Assembly (NCBI RefSeq): GCF_001557235.1
Contig: NZ_LSJI01000283.1
Span: 1-52,975 of the forward strand
From: Phenylobacterium sp. CCH9-H3
GTDB lineage: Bacteria > Pseudomonadota > Alphaproteobacteria > Caulobacterales > Caulobacteraceae
Direction of reading: 5' to 3'
DNA length: 52,975 nt
Notes under the pieces: model-generated
Told to the model about the DNA's origin: nothing
Databases searched by the model: none
The model's input: only the letters and a program-made list of their open reading frames with translations
Part shown: piece by piece, positions 41,354 through 49,874 of the stretch
Layout of the letters: every line of letters begins with the position of its first letter
Numbering within the stretch: the first letter of the stretch is position 1
Program-made: the position numbers and the translations under genes

Positions 41354-43459
41354 ATGCAACCGGACTTTCAACGCCTTCAGGGCGCCTCGGCGCTCGCACT
41401 CGCCACCGCGCTCGGACTCGTCCCGGGCGCGGCCTTCGCTCAGTCATCACCGGCCGCTGCGCTGGAGGAAGTGGTCGTCACCGCCGAGAAGCGGGCGGCG
41501 AATCTTCAGGATACGCCGGTGGCCGTCACGGCCGTGACCGGGGAAACGCTCCGCGCGCTTGGGGTCTCCACGATCGAGGATCTGCAGGTCTTCACGCCCG
41601 GCGTGACGATCACCAACGACTCCATGGCGATCGTGAATATCCGCGGCATCGGCACCTCCGCCTTCGGCGTCGCCACAGACCCAAGTTCGACTGTCCACTA
41701 CGACGGCGTCTACATCCCGCGGCCGACGACCAGCTACCAGGACATCTTCGATGTCGAGCGCATCGAATTGCTCCGCGGACCGCAGGGCGTCCTCTTCGGC
41801 CGCAACTCCGCGGGCGGCACTCTGAACATCACGTCCCGCGCACCGACCGACCAACTCGAGGGAACCCTCAGCGCCACAATCGGCAACTACGACCGGCGGA
41901 CCTTCTCGGGAACGGTTTCCGGCCCGTTGGGCGAGCGCGTTCGCGGTCGCCTTACGCTGCTCAAGAATGATCGGGACGGAATCTATTCGAACCCGAAGAC
42001 GGGGGAGAAGTACCAGGACATTGATCGGTTCGCCGTCCGCGGCGCGCTGGCGATCGACGTGGCCGAGAACTTCGACCTGATGCTGCGCGCCGACTACGGC
42101 CGCGATCGCGAAACCGGCTACCCTTCGGTACGCGAAAGCTATCCGGCGGACCTCGCTCGGGCCGGCGCGACGATCCCGCGCGGCGACGACGAGCTGATCC
42201 TCGACACGCGACCGCGCAACAACGTGGAAAACGGCGGCGTGTCAGCCACGGCGACCTACGTGACTGCGCCCGTGACGCTCAAGTCGATCACGGCCTACCG
42301 GGGGAGCACCGTCGACCAAGTGCTCGACGTCGACGCGACGGACCTGTTCCTGCGCAACATCACCTTCTACGAGCGCTCGCGCTCGTTCAGTCAGGAGCTG
42401 CAGGTCAGCAACAACGACCCGGACCGGCTGGAGTGGATCGCCGGCGCCTTCTATCTGCGCGAGAAGGCCCGCGACCAGCTGCAAATCCTGGAACCCGCCC
42501 GCGCGCTCAGCCTTCCCGAGAACAACGTCACGAATGCACTGGCGGCCTATGGGCAGGCGACCTACCGCGTGACCGACCGGCTACGGCTCACCGGCGGCCT
42601 CCGCTACAGCTACGAGGAGAAGGACTTCGCCTATCGCGTGCGGTCTGGCGGCGTCGACGTGGGCGGCGAGACGGCCAAGCAATCGTGGCGCGCCTGGACG
42701 CCAAAAGTCGGGGTCCAGTACGACCTCGGCGAGGACGTGATGGCCTACGCATCGGTAACGCGGGGCTTCAAGTCCGGCGGGTTCCAGCTGGGCGACGGAA
42801 AGCCGTTCCGCCCAGAGTCCATCTGGAGCTACGAAGGCGGACTGAAGTCGATGTTCTGGGACCGCCGCGTGCGGGCCAACCTCAGCGTCTTCTACTACGA
42901 CTACACCGACCTCCAGGTGGTCGAGTACATCAACGGCGTGGCCACCACCACCAACGCGGGCAAGGCGACCCTCAAGGGCGGCGAACTTGAGGTCACGGTG
43001 AGGCCCGTCCACGGCCTCGATCTGAACGCCGCAGCAGCCTATCTTGACGCCGAGTACGACCGCTTCTTCGACAACGGCGTGAGCTTGGCGGGCAAGACTC
43101 TGCCGAACGCGCCACGTTGGAACCTCACTGGGGCGGCGCAGTACCGCTGGGAGTTTGCCGACGGGCATAGTCTGACGCTGCGCGGCGACGTCGCCTGGCG
43201 TGATCGCGTGTACTTCAAGCCGAACAACCTCCCGCAGTTCTCCGGCGCGCCTTACACCCTGGTCAACGCACGCGCGACGTTCGCTTCGGCCGGCGACCGG
43301 TGGGAAGCGGCGGTGTTCGGCCGCAATCTGACCGATGAGCGCTACGCGACCTACAAGACCGTCGGGACCGACGCGACGGGAGTCTCGAACCCGGCCCTGC
43401 CCCTCGCCGTCTATGGAGAGCCGCGGCAGTATGGCGTGCAGCTCGTGCGCCGGTTCTAG
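41354..43459 (+). CDS. TonB-dependent outer-membrane receptor
   Basis: 701 aa. The signal peptide ends near AFAQ (residue 30); the TonB box is LEEVVVTAEKR. The plug domain follows with VNIRGIGTSAF, VERIELLRGPQGVLFGRNSA and GGTLNITSRAP; the beta-barrel ends in VFGRNLTDERYATY and a C-terminal Phe (QLVRRF). Such receptors take up iron chelates, cobalamin, sugars or other nutrients with energy from TonB. It is close to the Caulobacterales/Sphingomonad group with PxxR-type plug motifs; the ligand is unknown. A GC hairpin follows the gene, and an NTF2-like gene lies downstream. Confidence 0.92.
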   Translation: MQPDFQRLQGASALALATALGLVPGAAFAQSSPAAALEEVVVTAEKRAANLQDTPVAVTAVTGETLRALGVSTIEDLQVFTPGVTITNDSMAIVNIRGIGTSAFGVATDPSSTVHYDGVYIPRPTTSYQDIFDVERIELLRGPQGVLFGRNSAGGTLNITSRAPTDQLEGTLSATIGNYDRRTFSGTVSGPLGERVRGRLTLLKNDRDGIYSNPKTGEKYQDIDRFAVRGALAIDVAENFDLMLRADYGRDRETGYPSVRESYPADLARAGATIPRGDDELILDTRPRNNVENGGVSATATYVTAPVTLKSITAYRGSTVDQVLDVDATDLFLRNITFYERSRSFSQELQVSNNDPDRLEWIAGAFYLREKARDQLQILEPARALSLPENNVTNALAAYGQATYRVTDRLRLTGGLRYSYEEKDFAYRVRSGGVDVGGETAKQSWRAWTPKVGVQYDLGEDVMAYASVTRGFKSGGFQLGDGKPFRPESIWSYEGGLKSMFWDRRVRANLSVFYYDYTDLQVVEYINGVATTTNAGKATLKGGELEVTVRPVHGLDLNAAAAYLDAEYDRFFDNGVSLAGKTLPNAPRWNLTGAAQYRWEFADGHSLTLRGDVAWRDRVYFKPNNLPQFSGAPYTLVNARATFASAGDRWEAAVFGRNLTDERYATYKTVGTDATGVSNPALPLAVYGEPRQYGVQLVRRF

Positions 43460-43465
43460 GCCCCT

Positions 43466-43490
43466 CCCCCTCCGCCGCCGGCGGAGGGGG
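43466..43490 (+). terminator. GC-rich hairpin between the TonB receptor and the NTF2-like gene
   Basis: CCCCCTCCGCC-GCC-GGCGGAGGGGG is a perfect 11-bp stem with a 3-base loop directly after the receptor stop. There is no U-tract, so it may act as an mRNA-stabilising or attenuating stem rather than a full terminator. Confidence 0.55.
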
Positions 43491-43512
43491 CTTCGCTTCG
43501 CAGGGATCATCC

Positions 43513-43971
43513 ATGAAACTCCATGAACTCACCGCCCTCACGGCTCTGGCGATCGCCTCCCCGGCGGTGGCGCAGCCCTCAGCCGACACCGCCGCGGGGG
43601 AGGCGCGAGCTGTGGTGGATCGCTTCACCGAAAGTTTGGCACGCCGCGACGTGGAAAGACTGGCCGCGCTATTCGCCACCGACGCCGCCGTCCTGGAGAG
43701 CGGGCGCTACGAGGGCCTTATCGGGGACTATGTCGCCCATCATCTGGGGCCGGAGCTTGCCGCGTTTGACAGCTTTCAGATCCAGAACCGGAAGGTCGAC
43801 GTACAGGTGGTCGGCGATGTGGCCTGGGCGCGCGAAGAGTACGACTACGCGATCCGCGCCAAGGGTCGGGTGGGTGAAATCCAGCGCCGCTGCGTGAGCT
43901 CCGTCGTGCTCAAGCGGGTCGGCGGAACCTGGCGCATCGTCCAGCTGCACCTTTCGTCGCGGGCGCAGTAG
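43513..43971 (+). CDS. Secreted NTF2-like (SnoaL/DUF4440-type) protein
   Basis: 152 aa with a short signal peptide (LTALTALAIASPAVAQ). The fold markers are VVDRFTESLARRDVERLAAL, LFATDAAVLESGRYEGLIGD, then AWAREEYDYAIRAKG and SVVLKRVGGTWRIVQLHLSS, the cone-shaped NTF2-like/DUF4440 pattern. Members are small-molecule binding or cleaving proteins; this one is periplasmic. It follows the TonB receptor after 53 bp and probably belongs to the same transcript, perhaps acting on the imported compound. Confidence 0.8.
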   Translation: MKLHELTALTALAIASPAVAQPSADTAAGEARAVVDRFTESLARRDVERLAALFATDAAVLESGRYEGLIGDYVAHHLGPELAAFDSFQIQNRKVDVQVVGDVAWAREEYDYAIRAKGRVGEIQRRCVSSVVLKRVGGTWRIVQLHLSSRAQ

Positions 43972-44533
43972 GCGCTACGCAGTTCTCTCGGCCGACCGTG
44001 GCGCCCGAGCTGACATGAAGCGCTCCCCACAAAGCGGGCCGCCGTAGGCCCAGGCAGCGGTATGACGTCGTCTCCACCGCATGGCGCCCGAGCAAGTGTC
44101 TGATCCGCTGCCAATCCCGCACCATATGAAGAACAACAACGCAGAGATGAATGGCGGCGGCGGCCTCATAGTGGTGACCGACGTTGCGCCGCGCCAAGCG
44201 GCGCCCCGCCAGGCGGGCGGCCCTCCCTCGGAGGGGTCCACGAACCGTATGGTAGGGTAGGTCCGAGGAAGGGAAGGTCGCCCCCTCGCCATTTCGCTGC
44301 CCACTCGGCTCATCCCGTAATCATGGGCGAGCGCGCCTGAGATATCCAAGACGCGCGCCCTGTTGCTCAACGCCGAAGTGGCGTTGAGGTCCTACTCGGA
44401 TCGCTTGAGGCGACGTTTGGATCGTGGCGATATTCCCTCGATCCCATCGGGTGGGGGAAGTGCCCCATCAGGCGCGTATATCAGTTGCAGGGCCTGCTCT
44501 ACGGAAGCGTATTCGTCCTGCCCAGGTGTTTGC
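43972..44533. other. Intergenic stretch upstream of the thioredoxin-reductase-like gene
   Basis: About 560 bp with no supported gene. A perfect hairpin CTCAACGCC-GAAGT-GGCGTTGAG (44366-44388; 9-bp stem, 5-base loop) lies in the leader of the next gene. Frames opening on either strand are short and shadow-like. Confidence 0.45.
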
Positions 44534-45433
44534 ATGACCGACTCATTCGACTGCGCCATTATTGGGGGCGGCCCTGCAGGCTTGGTCGCGGCGCTCTACC
44601 TGTCGCGGTTTCGGAGGTCGGTGCTGATCGCCGACAAGGGGTCGAGCCGCGCTGCGCTAATACCATTGAGCCACAACTATCCAGGCTTCCCGGAAGGCGT
44701 GAGCGGCAAACGTCTCCTCACCAGGCTCCATCAGCAGATCCGACACTACGGGTCACCCACCCGGGGCGGGGCCGCGCTAGCCCTCGAAAAGCGCGGCCCC
44801 GCGTGGCGCGTGGTGATGCATGATCAAGTGGCTACAGCGCGACAGGTGCTGTTCGCCACCGGCGTCGTCGACCGCTGGCCATCGCTCCTTGGCGCGGAGC
44901 AGGCGATTGAGCAAGGCGCCCTCAGGTTCTGTCCCATCTGTGATGGCTTCGAAGCTCGAGATGCGCGCGTCGCAGTCATCGGCGACGGGGATCACGCAGC
45001 CCGCGAAGCCTTGTTCGTGAGCGCGTACAGCGCGTCGGTCAGCCTCCTCACCGACGGCCAGGCGCTGTCTCCCCCGATGCGCGCGCGCCTCCTCGCCGAG
45101 CGGGTGATGGTCACCCCGTTCAAGCCAGGTTCGTTGCGGTTTGCGGGCGGCCTCATCCACGCGGCCGGGCCGGCCGGCGAGGACCTGCAACCCTACGCCA
45201 TCGCCTACGGCGCCCTCGGCGTCGAACCCCAGACTCAGTTGCTGGCGAGCTTGGGCGTCAGCCTCGACGTTGCGGGGTGTGTCGCGGTCGACGCCCACCA
45301 GCAGACTTCCATTCCTGGGCTCTACGCCGCCGGCGATGTGGTCCGAGGGTTGGATCAGATCAGCGTCGCGGTCGGCGAGGCCGCCATCGCGGCGACGGCG
45401 ATCCACAACCATCTGCGTGAACAGGATGGCTAG
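44534..45433 (+). CDS. Thioredoxin-reductase-like FAD/NAD(P) oxidoreductase
   Basis: 299 aa from ATG 44534 (the open frame extends upstream to 44363 without support). The FAD-binding GGGPAGLVAALYLSRF starts at residue 11, the redox pair is CPICDG (Cys133, Cys136), a second Rossmann loop is RVAVIGDGDHAAREAL, and the end has IPGLYAAGDVVRGLDQ. It is shorter than E. coli TrxB (321 aa) and has CPIC rather than CATC, so it may serve a thioredoxin-like partner other than the main one. No thioredoxin gene is adjacent. Confidence 0.87.
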   Translation: MTDSFDCAIIGGGPAGLVAALYLSRFRRSVLIADKGSSRAALIPLSHNYPGFPEGVSGKRLLTRLHQQIRHYGSPTRGGAALALEKRGPAWRVVMHDQVATARQVLFATGVVDRWPSLLGAEQAIEQGALRFCPICDGFEARDARVAVIGDGDHAAREALFVSAYSASVSLLTDGQALSPPMRARLLAERVMVTPFKPGSLRFAGGLIHAAGPAGEDLQPYAIAYGALGVEPQTQLLASLGVSLDVAGCVAVDAHQQTSIPGLYAAGDVVRGLDQISVAVGEAAIAATAIHNHLREQDG

Positions 45434-45493
45434 GTCGTGGTGCTCGGGCTCGGCTTGGCCGTGGTCATTTTGATCGGATGAACCCCCGCTGGC

Positions 45494-45910
45494 CTATTTC
45501 TGCAACAGCGACAGCGTGCTTTTTTCCATGGCGTCCTGGGTCTCGAGGACGTTCAGATTAGCCTCATAGGCCCGCATCGCCTGTTTCATATCGAGCGCTT
45601 CGATAAGCCCATTGACATTCGGCTTCAGGACGTAGCCCGCCGCGTCGGCGGCGGGATGTCCGGGGTCATAATCCTTGCTGAAGGGTGACGGGTCCGGCTT
45701 CACGCCCCTCATCCGAACGCCTGTCCCGCCATCGGCCATTCTGGCGACTTCAAACACCGAGGCCTGTCGCCGATAGGGCTCGCCCCCGGGCGTTGCCGCG
45801 GTGGAGCTGGAGTTCGCCATGTTCTCCGCGATGATGCGCATCCGGGCCTGTTGGGCCCTGAGCGCCGACAGTGCGATGCCGCTCGCGCCATCTCCAGCTA
45901 TTTTGCTCAT
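45494..45910 (-). CDS. flgC: FlgC, flagellar proximal rod protein (orphan)
   Basis: 138 aa, the usual FlgC length. The N-terminal rod motif is ALSALRAQQARMRIIAENMA, then TPGGEPYRRQ; the C-terminal helix is MKQAMRAYEANLNVLETQDA. FlgC builds the rod between the MS ring and the hook. Its normal partners flgB and fliE are absent, and the neighbours are an oxidoreductase and decayed transposons. Together with the isolated fliQ at 23.1 kb it may be a left-over or a spare copy. Confidence 0.87.
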   Translation of the reverse strand: MSKIAGDGASGIALSALRAQQARMRIIAENMANSSSTAATPGGEPYRRQASVFEVARMADGGTGVRMRGVKPDPSPFSKDYDPGHPAADAAGYVLKPNVNGLIEALDMKQAMRAYEANLNVLETQDAMEKSTLSLLQK

Positions 45911-46046
45911 CCGTCGCCTCCGCGTCGGGTTGAGATAATAGTGGTATGGTTAATTCCTGATTTAACACCTCGCAATTACCGAGCGAAAACTATGACATTA
46001 TTGGAATGTCCCAGTTCATTTCACCATTTAGCTTGACGCCAGAAGT
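45911..46046. promoter_or_regulatory. AT-rich upstream region of flgC
   Basis: About 135 bp, clearly less GC-rich than the rest of the window (for example TATGGTTAATTCCTGATTTAA). It presumably holds the flgC promoter; no clear sigma-54 or sigma-70 pair could be fixed. Confidence 0.4.
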
Positions 46047-46197
46047 CTAGGTTCTGTTGACGAAGCGCCGGACCCACAGGCGGGCGGACGCGACGAGTAT
46101 GAAGCCAAGGTAGCTGTCGACGGTCTTGTCGTATCGGGTGGCCAATCTGCGGCCGTGCTTGAAGAGGTGGCCGTCCATGATGGGTTGGACCTTGCGG
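46047..46197 (-). pseudogene. IS5-family transposase 3' fragment
   Basis: On the minus strand the frame reads QPIMDGHLFKHGRRLATRYD, KTVDSYLGFILVASARLW and VRRFVNRT with TAG at the end. This is the C-terminus of IS5-group DDE transposases. Only about 50 residues remain; the 5' part was replaced by unrelated sequence. Confidence 0.75.
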
Positions 46198-46475
46198 TTG
46201 CCAGATGGGGGCGAGGAGGACGAGGAAGGTGGCGGCCGCGAGCAGGCCGATCCCGAGTCTTGATGGCGCGGCGCAGGCTCTGCCGAGTCGGCATCTCCGT
46301 GACCGCCGCCAGGTGAGCCCCAGCCCGCGCGGATCACGGCCACCGCCGCGAGCGTGGTCCAGGTGTGCTGGCCGGCGATCCAGCTCAAACCGCCCAAGGC
46401 CAGCCGCGGCCAACGACATCGGCAGGACGCAGCATGCGGCCCAGGCCAAGACCGCTGCTCATCATGCCGTCGCCT
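46198..46475 (-). pseudogene. Broken MerT-like small membrane protein gene
   Basis: Three minus-strand frames follow one another: LAWAACCVLPMSLAAAGLG, then GLSWIAGQHTWTTLAAVAVI, then RLGIGLLAAATFLVLLAPIW. Joined, they make a three-helix membrane protein with a Cys-Cys pair in helix 1 as in mercuric transport protein MerT. At least two frameshifts are present, and its end is cut by the IS5 fragment. The MerT link is tentative. Confidence 0.45.
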
Positions 46476-46542
46476 CCTGATGCCGTGGACGGCTCCCAAT
46501 CTCCCGCCGCAGCTTAGGCGCGGCAGGAGGTGGAGGAGCGCC

Positions 46543-47569
46543 ATGGGAGAGGTTGTCACGGTGGGATTGGACATCGCCAAGTCGGTGTTTCGGGTCCACG
46601 GCGTAGATGCTGAGGGCGCGTGGCGGTGCAGCGGAAGCTCACGCGGGCGAAGCTGGTCCCGTGCTTCGAGAAGCTGCCGCGCTGCCGGGTCGGGATCGAG
46701 GCCTGCGCCACGGCGCATCACTGGGGCCGCCGATTGACCGAGCTCGGCCACGAGGTGAGGCTGATGCCGCCCTCGTACGTGAAGCCGTATCTGAAGGGGC
46801 AGAAGAACGACGCGGCCGATGCCGAAGCGATCTGCGAGGCGGTGACCAGGCCGAGCATGCGCTTCGTGGAGGTGAAGAGCCCGGAGCAGCAGAGCGAACT
46901 GGTGACCCTCCGCACGCGGATGACCCTGATGCGCCACCGGATCGAGCTCTCCAACACGATCTGGGCGCACATGGCCGAGTTTGACTTGGCGGCCCTGATC
47001 GGGCTGATGGGGCTGCAGGAGTTGATCGAGATCCTCCGCGACGAGACCGACGAGCGCGTACCGCCGAGCGCCAGGATCTGCCTGAAGCTGCTGACCGACC
47101 AGCTCGGCCTGGTCAACCGCCAGGCGCTCGAGACGGATCGACTGATCCTGGCGAGCGCCCGGGCCACCGAGGTCGGCCGTCGGCTGATGGCGTGCCCGGC
47201 GTCGGGCCGGCGCTGGCCAGCGCGATGGTCGCCTGCGTGCCTGACCCGCATGCCTTCAAGACCGGCCGCAACCTCGCCGCCTGGATCGGGCTCGTGCCGA
47301 AGCAGAATTCCAGCGGTGGTAAGGCGCGGCTGGGCGGGATCACCAAGCAGGGCGACCGCTACTTGCGCCAACTGCTGGTCTTGGGTGCGCTGGCGGTGAT
47401 CCGCTACGCCGAGCGACACGAGCGAGGCGGCCCTGGCTCGTGCAGCCGATGGCGCACCGGAGCGCGAAGGTCGCGGTCGTGGCGCTGGCCAACAAGACCG
47501 CCCGGATGATCTGGGGCGATCATGACCAGCGGCGAGGCCTATCGGGAGCCGCTGCCGCTGGCTGCGTAG
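46543..47569 (+). pseudogene. IS110-family transposase, frameshifted
   Basis: It starts MGEVVTVGLDIAKSVFRVHG (46543), then shifts frame near 46620 (KLTRAKLVPCFEKLPRCRVG, PPSYVKPYLKGQKNDAADAE), again near 47190 (MPGVGPALASAMVACVPDPH, GLVPKQNSSGGKARLGGITK) and again near 47430 (HRSAKVAVVALANKTARMIW), ending at TAG 47569. The DEDD N-terminus and transposase_20 C-terminus are both recognisable, so the copy is full length but has at least three frameshifts and is probably dead. Confidence 0.85.
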
Positions 47570-48865
47570 AGATCAGGCGCCGCTGTGCCGGACAAGCTTA
47601 GGAAGGGCGGCGAAGGAGTGATGTGATCCGGTCGAACCGAGAGGCGGGAAAACCCAACGCGCCAGAGGGCCTCAGAGCCCGTGCTCTTGGTCGGGACCCA
47701 GCTTCACGGAGGGCATCATGGCCAGCGGACCTAAGCGCCGCACCAACGGGTCGAAGACATGGCCGCGCCGACCAGCCTCACGGAACTCACCAGGTCAACC
47801 TTGCCTACGGGGGCCGTCCAGACATGGCGCGATGCGGCCGAGGACGCCATCTGGAGCGACTACGGACTCAAGCCCCAATCGAAAGGCGATTGTCCATGGC
47901 CGAACGAGCTGTCGTTGCCAAGCAGGTTGTTCAGCCTTTGCCAAGGCCGCGGACCAGGCCTTGCGGGCTGCGGCGTCGTCGGGCGGCGCGGCCTCCCCCA
48001 ATGCCAATCATCCTCTCGCATGCGGCGAGCTGCTCGGCGGCTGTTATCGCAGAGCCGGCAAGCGTCGACCCGACGGCGAGTGCGGCGATGACGGAAAGTG
48101 ACCGGGCCACTCGGTGGTTTCCCCCACGCATGGGCACTCAGCACACGCCGGCAAGCCCGGCCATGATCCATGGAAAAGGCTGACGCCCAGCACGGCGCGC
48201 CGGCCCAGAGGCCGACCAGCCGGAGCGCGCGCTCGTCGGGAGCCTCCCACAACAGGCGGACCTTGCTGACCCTCGAGCGCCGTCTAGCATCCGGTGAGCT
48301 GGCCAGGCTCGCATCGGCGGATCGGCATCGCGGCCGCGGCGTCGGAGCCGGCAGCGACCCTCCTCAGGGCTACAAGTCCAGTTCATCTGCGGGCCCGGAG
48401 AGGCTCCCGCGACCCGTTCCGGCCCGACGCGTCGGTGGCGTGCGGGTCGGCGCTCGCCGGCCAAGGCGATGGGCGCTGCGGCCGGTGGGACGCTCGCACG
48501 CTAGTCCAGCCCGGGCGCCGGCGGGCCGCCCCCCGGCGCACGCAGGCCGCCGCACGAGCGCCGCGCGAAACACGCCAGGTGTCCACCTCCGCCTCAAGAT
48601 GGCCCAGCCCACCGGGTGATCACATGGGACCGCGGAACGTCACCGGCCCGCTGCAGACGCCAGGCCGTGGTGCGGCTGATGACCGCGCAGCGTCCGACCT
48701 CCGTCCAGCGGAGGTAGCCCCAGCCTGGGGCGTCCCGATCCACGACGTGCTTCCGGTTGGCGTGGATCAGCGCACAGTCCCTGCCGCCTCGAGTCCGTCC
48801 CAGGGCCGGGAGCGTCGCAGGGCGCCTGTGCCAAAGCCCCGAAGAGACGCGATCCGCGCGAACAG
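47570..48865. other. Decayed stretch after the IS110 copy
   Basis: About 1.3 kb with no complete gene recognised. A 47-bp block at 47941-47987 repeats part of the nuclease-like gene (24865-24911) with about four mismatches; on the minus strand it encodes PDDAAARKAWSAALAKA. A minus frame starting at 48137 begins like a signal peptide (VARSLSVIAALAVGSTLAGS) but soon runs into that block. The rest consists of Arg/Pro-rich shadow frames. It looks like rearranged debris. Confidence 0.5.
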
Positions 48866-48927
48866 TCAAAGAGATGCGGGAGCCCACTGAGATCGCGCGT
48901 CGCGAACGCCGCTGGTTTGAGGGACGC

Positions 48928-49515
48928 CTACAGTGGCTCGTCCCTCAGCAACTTGCCGCTCAGGAGTTCCTTCGCTTCTTGGGCGCCCTCGGGCTTGAGG
49001 GCGGTGGGCCCCGCGGCAAGCGGAACGTTGCCTTCTCGGCCGTCCTTGTCGATGTCCGCGAGCAGCATCTTCATCTCGGTGATCTCTTTGACCTGGTCGC
49101 GGATGATGCGATCGGCGAGATAGCGGACGCGGGGATCGCGAATATCGGCTTTCCGCGCGTTGTTGATGGCGATCGAGTGGTGCGGAATCATCGCCTTCAT
49201 GAAGGCGGCATCGCCGATCAGGGATTGGCTGCGGTTGACCAAAAGGAGGACAACGCCGCCGATCACCGCGCCGGCCAGGACCGCGATCTTTACAGCGTGC
49301 GGCCGGTACATCTTCCACATGAAGACGAGCATGACGGCCGTCATCACGCAGGCCATGACAAAGGACGACACCAGGCGAGTGAGGCTGAAAAGCACGTGGT
49401 CCCAGCTGTAAACCAGCTGGTACATCAGGAAGAACATGATGAGGGTGGACACGCTGATCATCGCAGCGAAGCGGCCCCACCCCATGTTCATGCCTTGGTG
49501 TTGCTCTTCCGCCAT
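48928..49515 (-). CDS. DUF305 membrane protein
   Basis: 195 aa. The N-terminal Met/His start (MAEEQHQGMNMGWGRFAAMI) leads into three or four helices (SVSTLIMFFLMYQLVYSW; LVSSFVMACVMTAVMLVFMW; VKIAVLAGAVIGGVVLLLV). The C-terminal part has the DUF305 signature FMKAMIPHHSIAINNARKAD followed by LADRIIRDQVKEITEMKMLL. DUF305 proteins are ferritin-like four-helix domains found with copper-resistance genes; the His pair could bind metal. AGGAGGCAG precedes the start. It is alone on its strand. Confidence 0.87.
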   Translation of the reverse strand: MAEEQHQGMNMGWGRFAAMISVSTLIMFFLMYQLVYSWDHVLFSLTRLVSSFVMACVMTAVMLVFMWKMYRPHAVKIAVLAGAVIGGVVLLLVNRSQSLIGDAAFMKAMIPHHSIAINNARKADIRDPRVRYLADRIIRDQVKEITEMKMLLADIDKDGREGNVPLAAGPTALKPEGAQEAKELLSGKLLRDEPL

Positions 49516-49874
49516 CTCTGCCTCCTGCTCTGCCTTCGGAACGCCTCCTGGAACCTATGGTTCATCAACCGCCCCGGGCCTGGCCTCCACTCCGCTGCAG
49601 CTTGGGCGGTCCACCCGCCAGCACCCGCGGCACACCCCCAACTCGAGCGCTCGGGCTTCTGCACAGCCTGAGGCGGGTCGCTGCGCCTAAGCCCCGACCC
49701 GCAGGTCGGCGCCCGGGGGCAGACACGTTCGCGGCGCCAGTGAGTCGTTGGCGCTGATCTTTTGTTGTTCTGACGGAACCCTCAGATTTCCAGAGCAGTT
49801 CGGCACTGATCGGACATTCCAAGTGGAGCGGGCCGATAACATTCCCATGACTGCAATGTTCGCTAGGGGTCACC
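49516..49874. other. Intergenic region upstream of the RTX gene
   Basis: About 360 bp between the divergent DUF305 and RTX genes. The right half is less GC-rich (GATCTTTTGTTGTTCTGACGG) and likely holds the RTX promoter; no exact -35/-10 pair was fixed. No gene seen. Confidence 0.45.

Noticed and set aside
45428..45493. Possible short hydrophobic ORF after the reductase gene
   Set aside because: Too short and without a start in frame; likely the 3' leader of the convergent genes.
48594..48887. 97-aa minus-strand ORF in the decayed region
   Set aside because: No recognisable motif and no ribosome site; kept only as part of the debris description.
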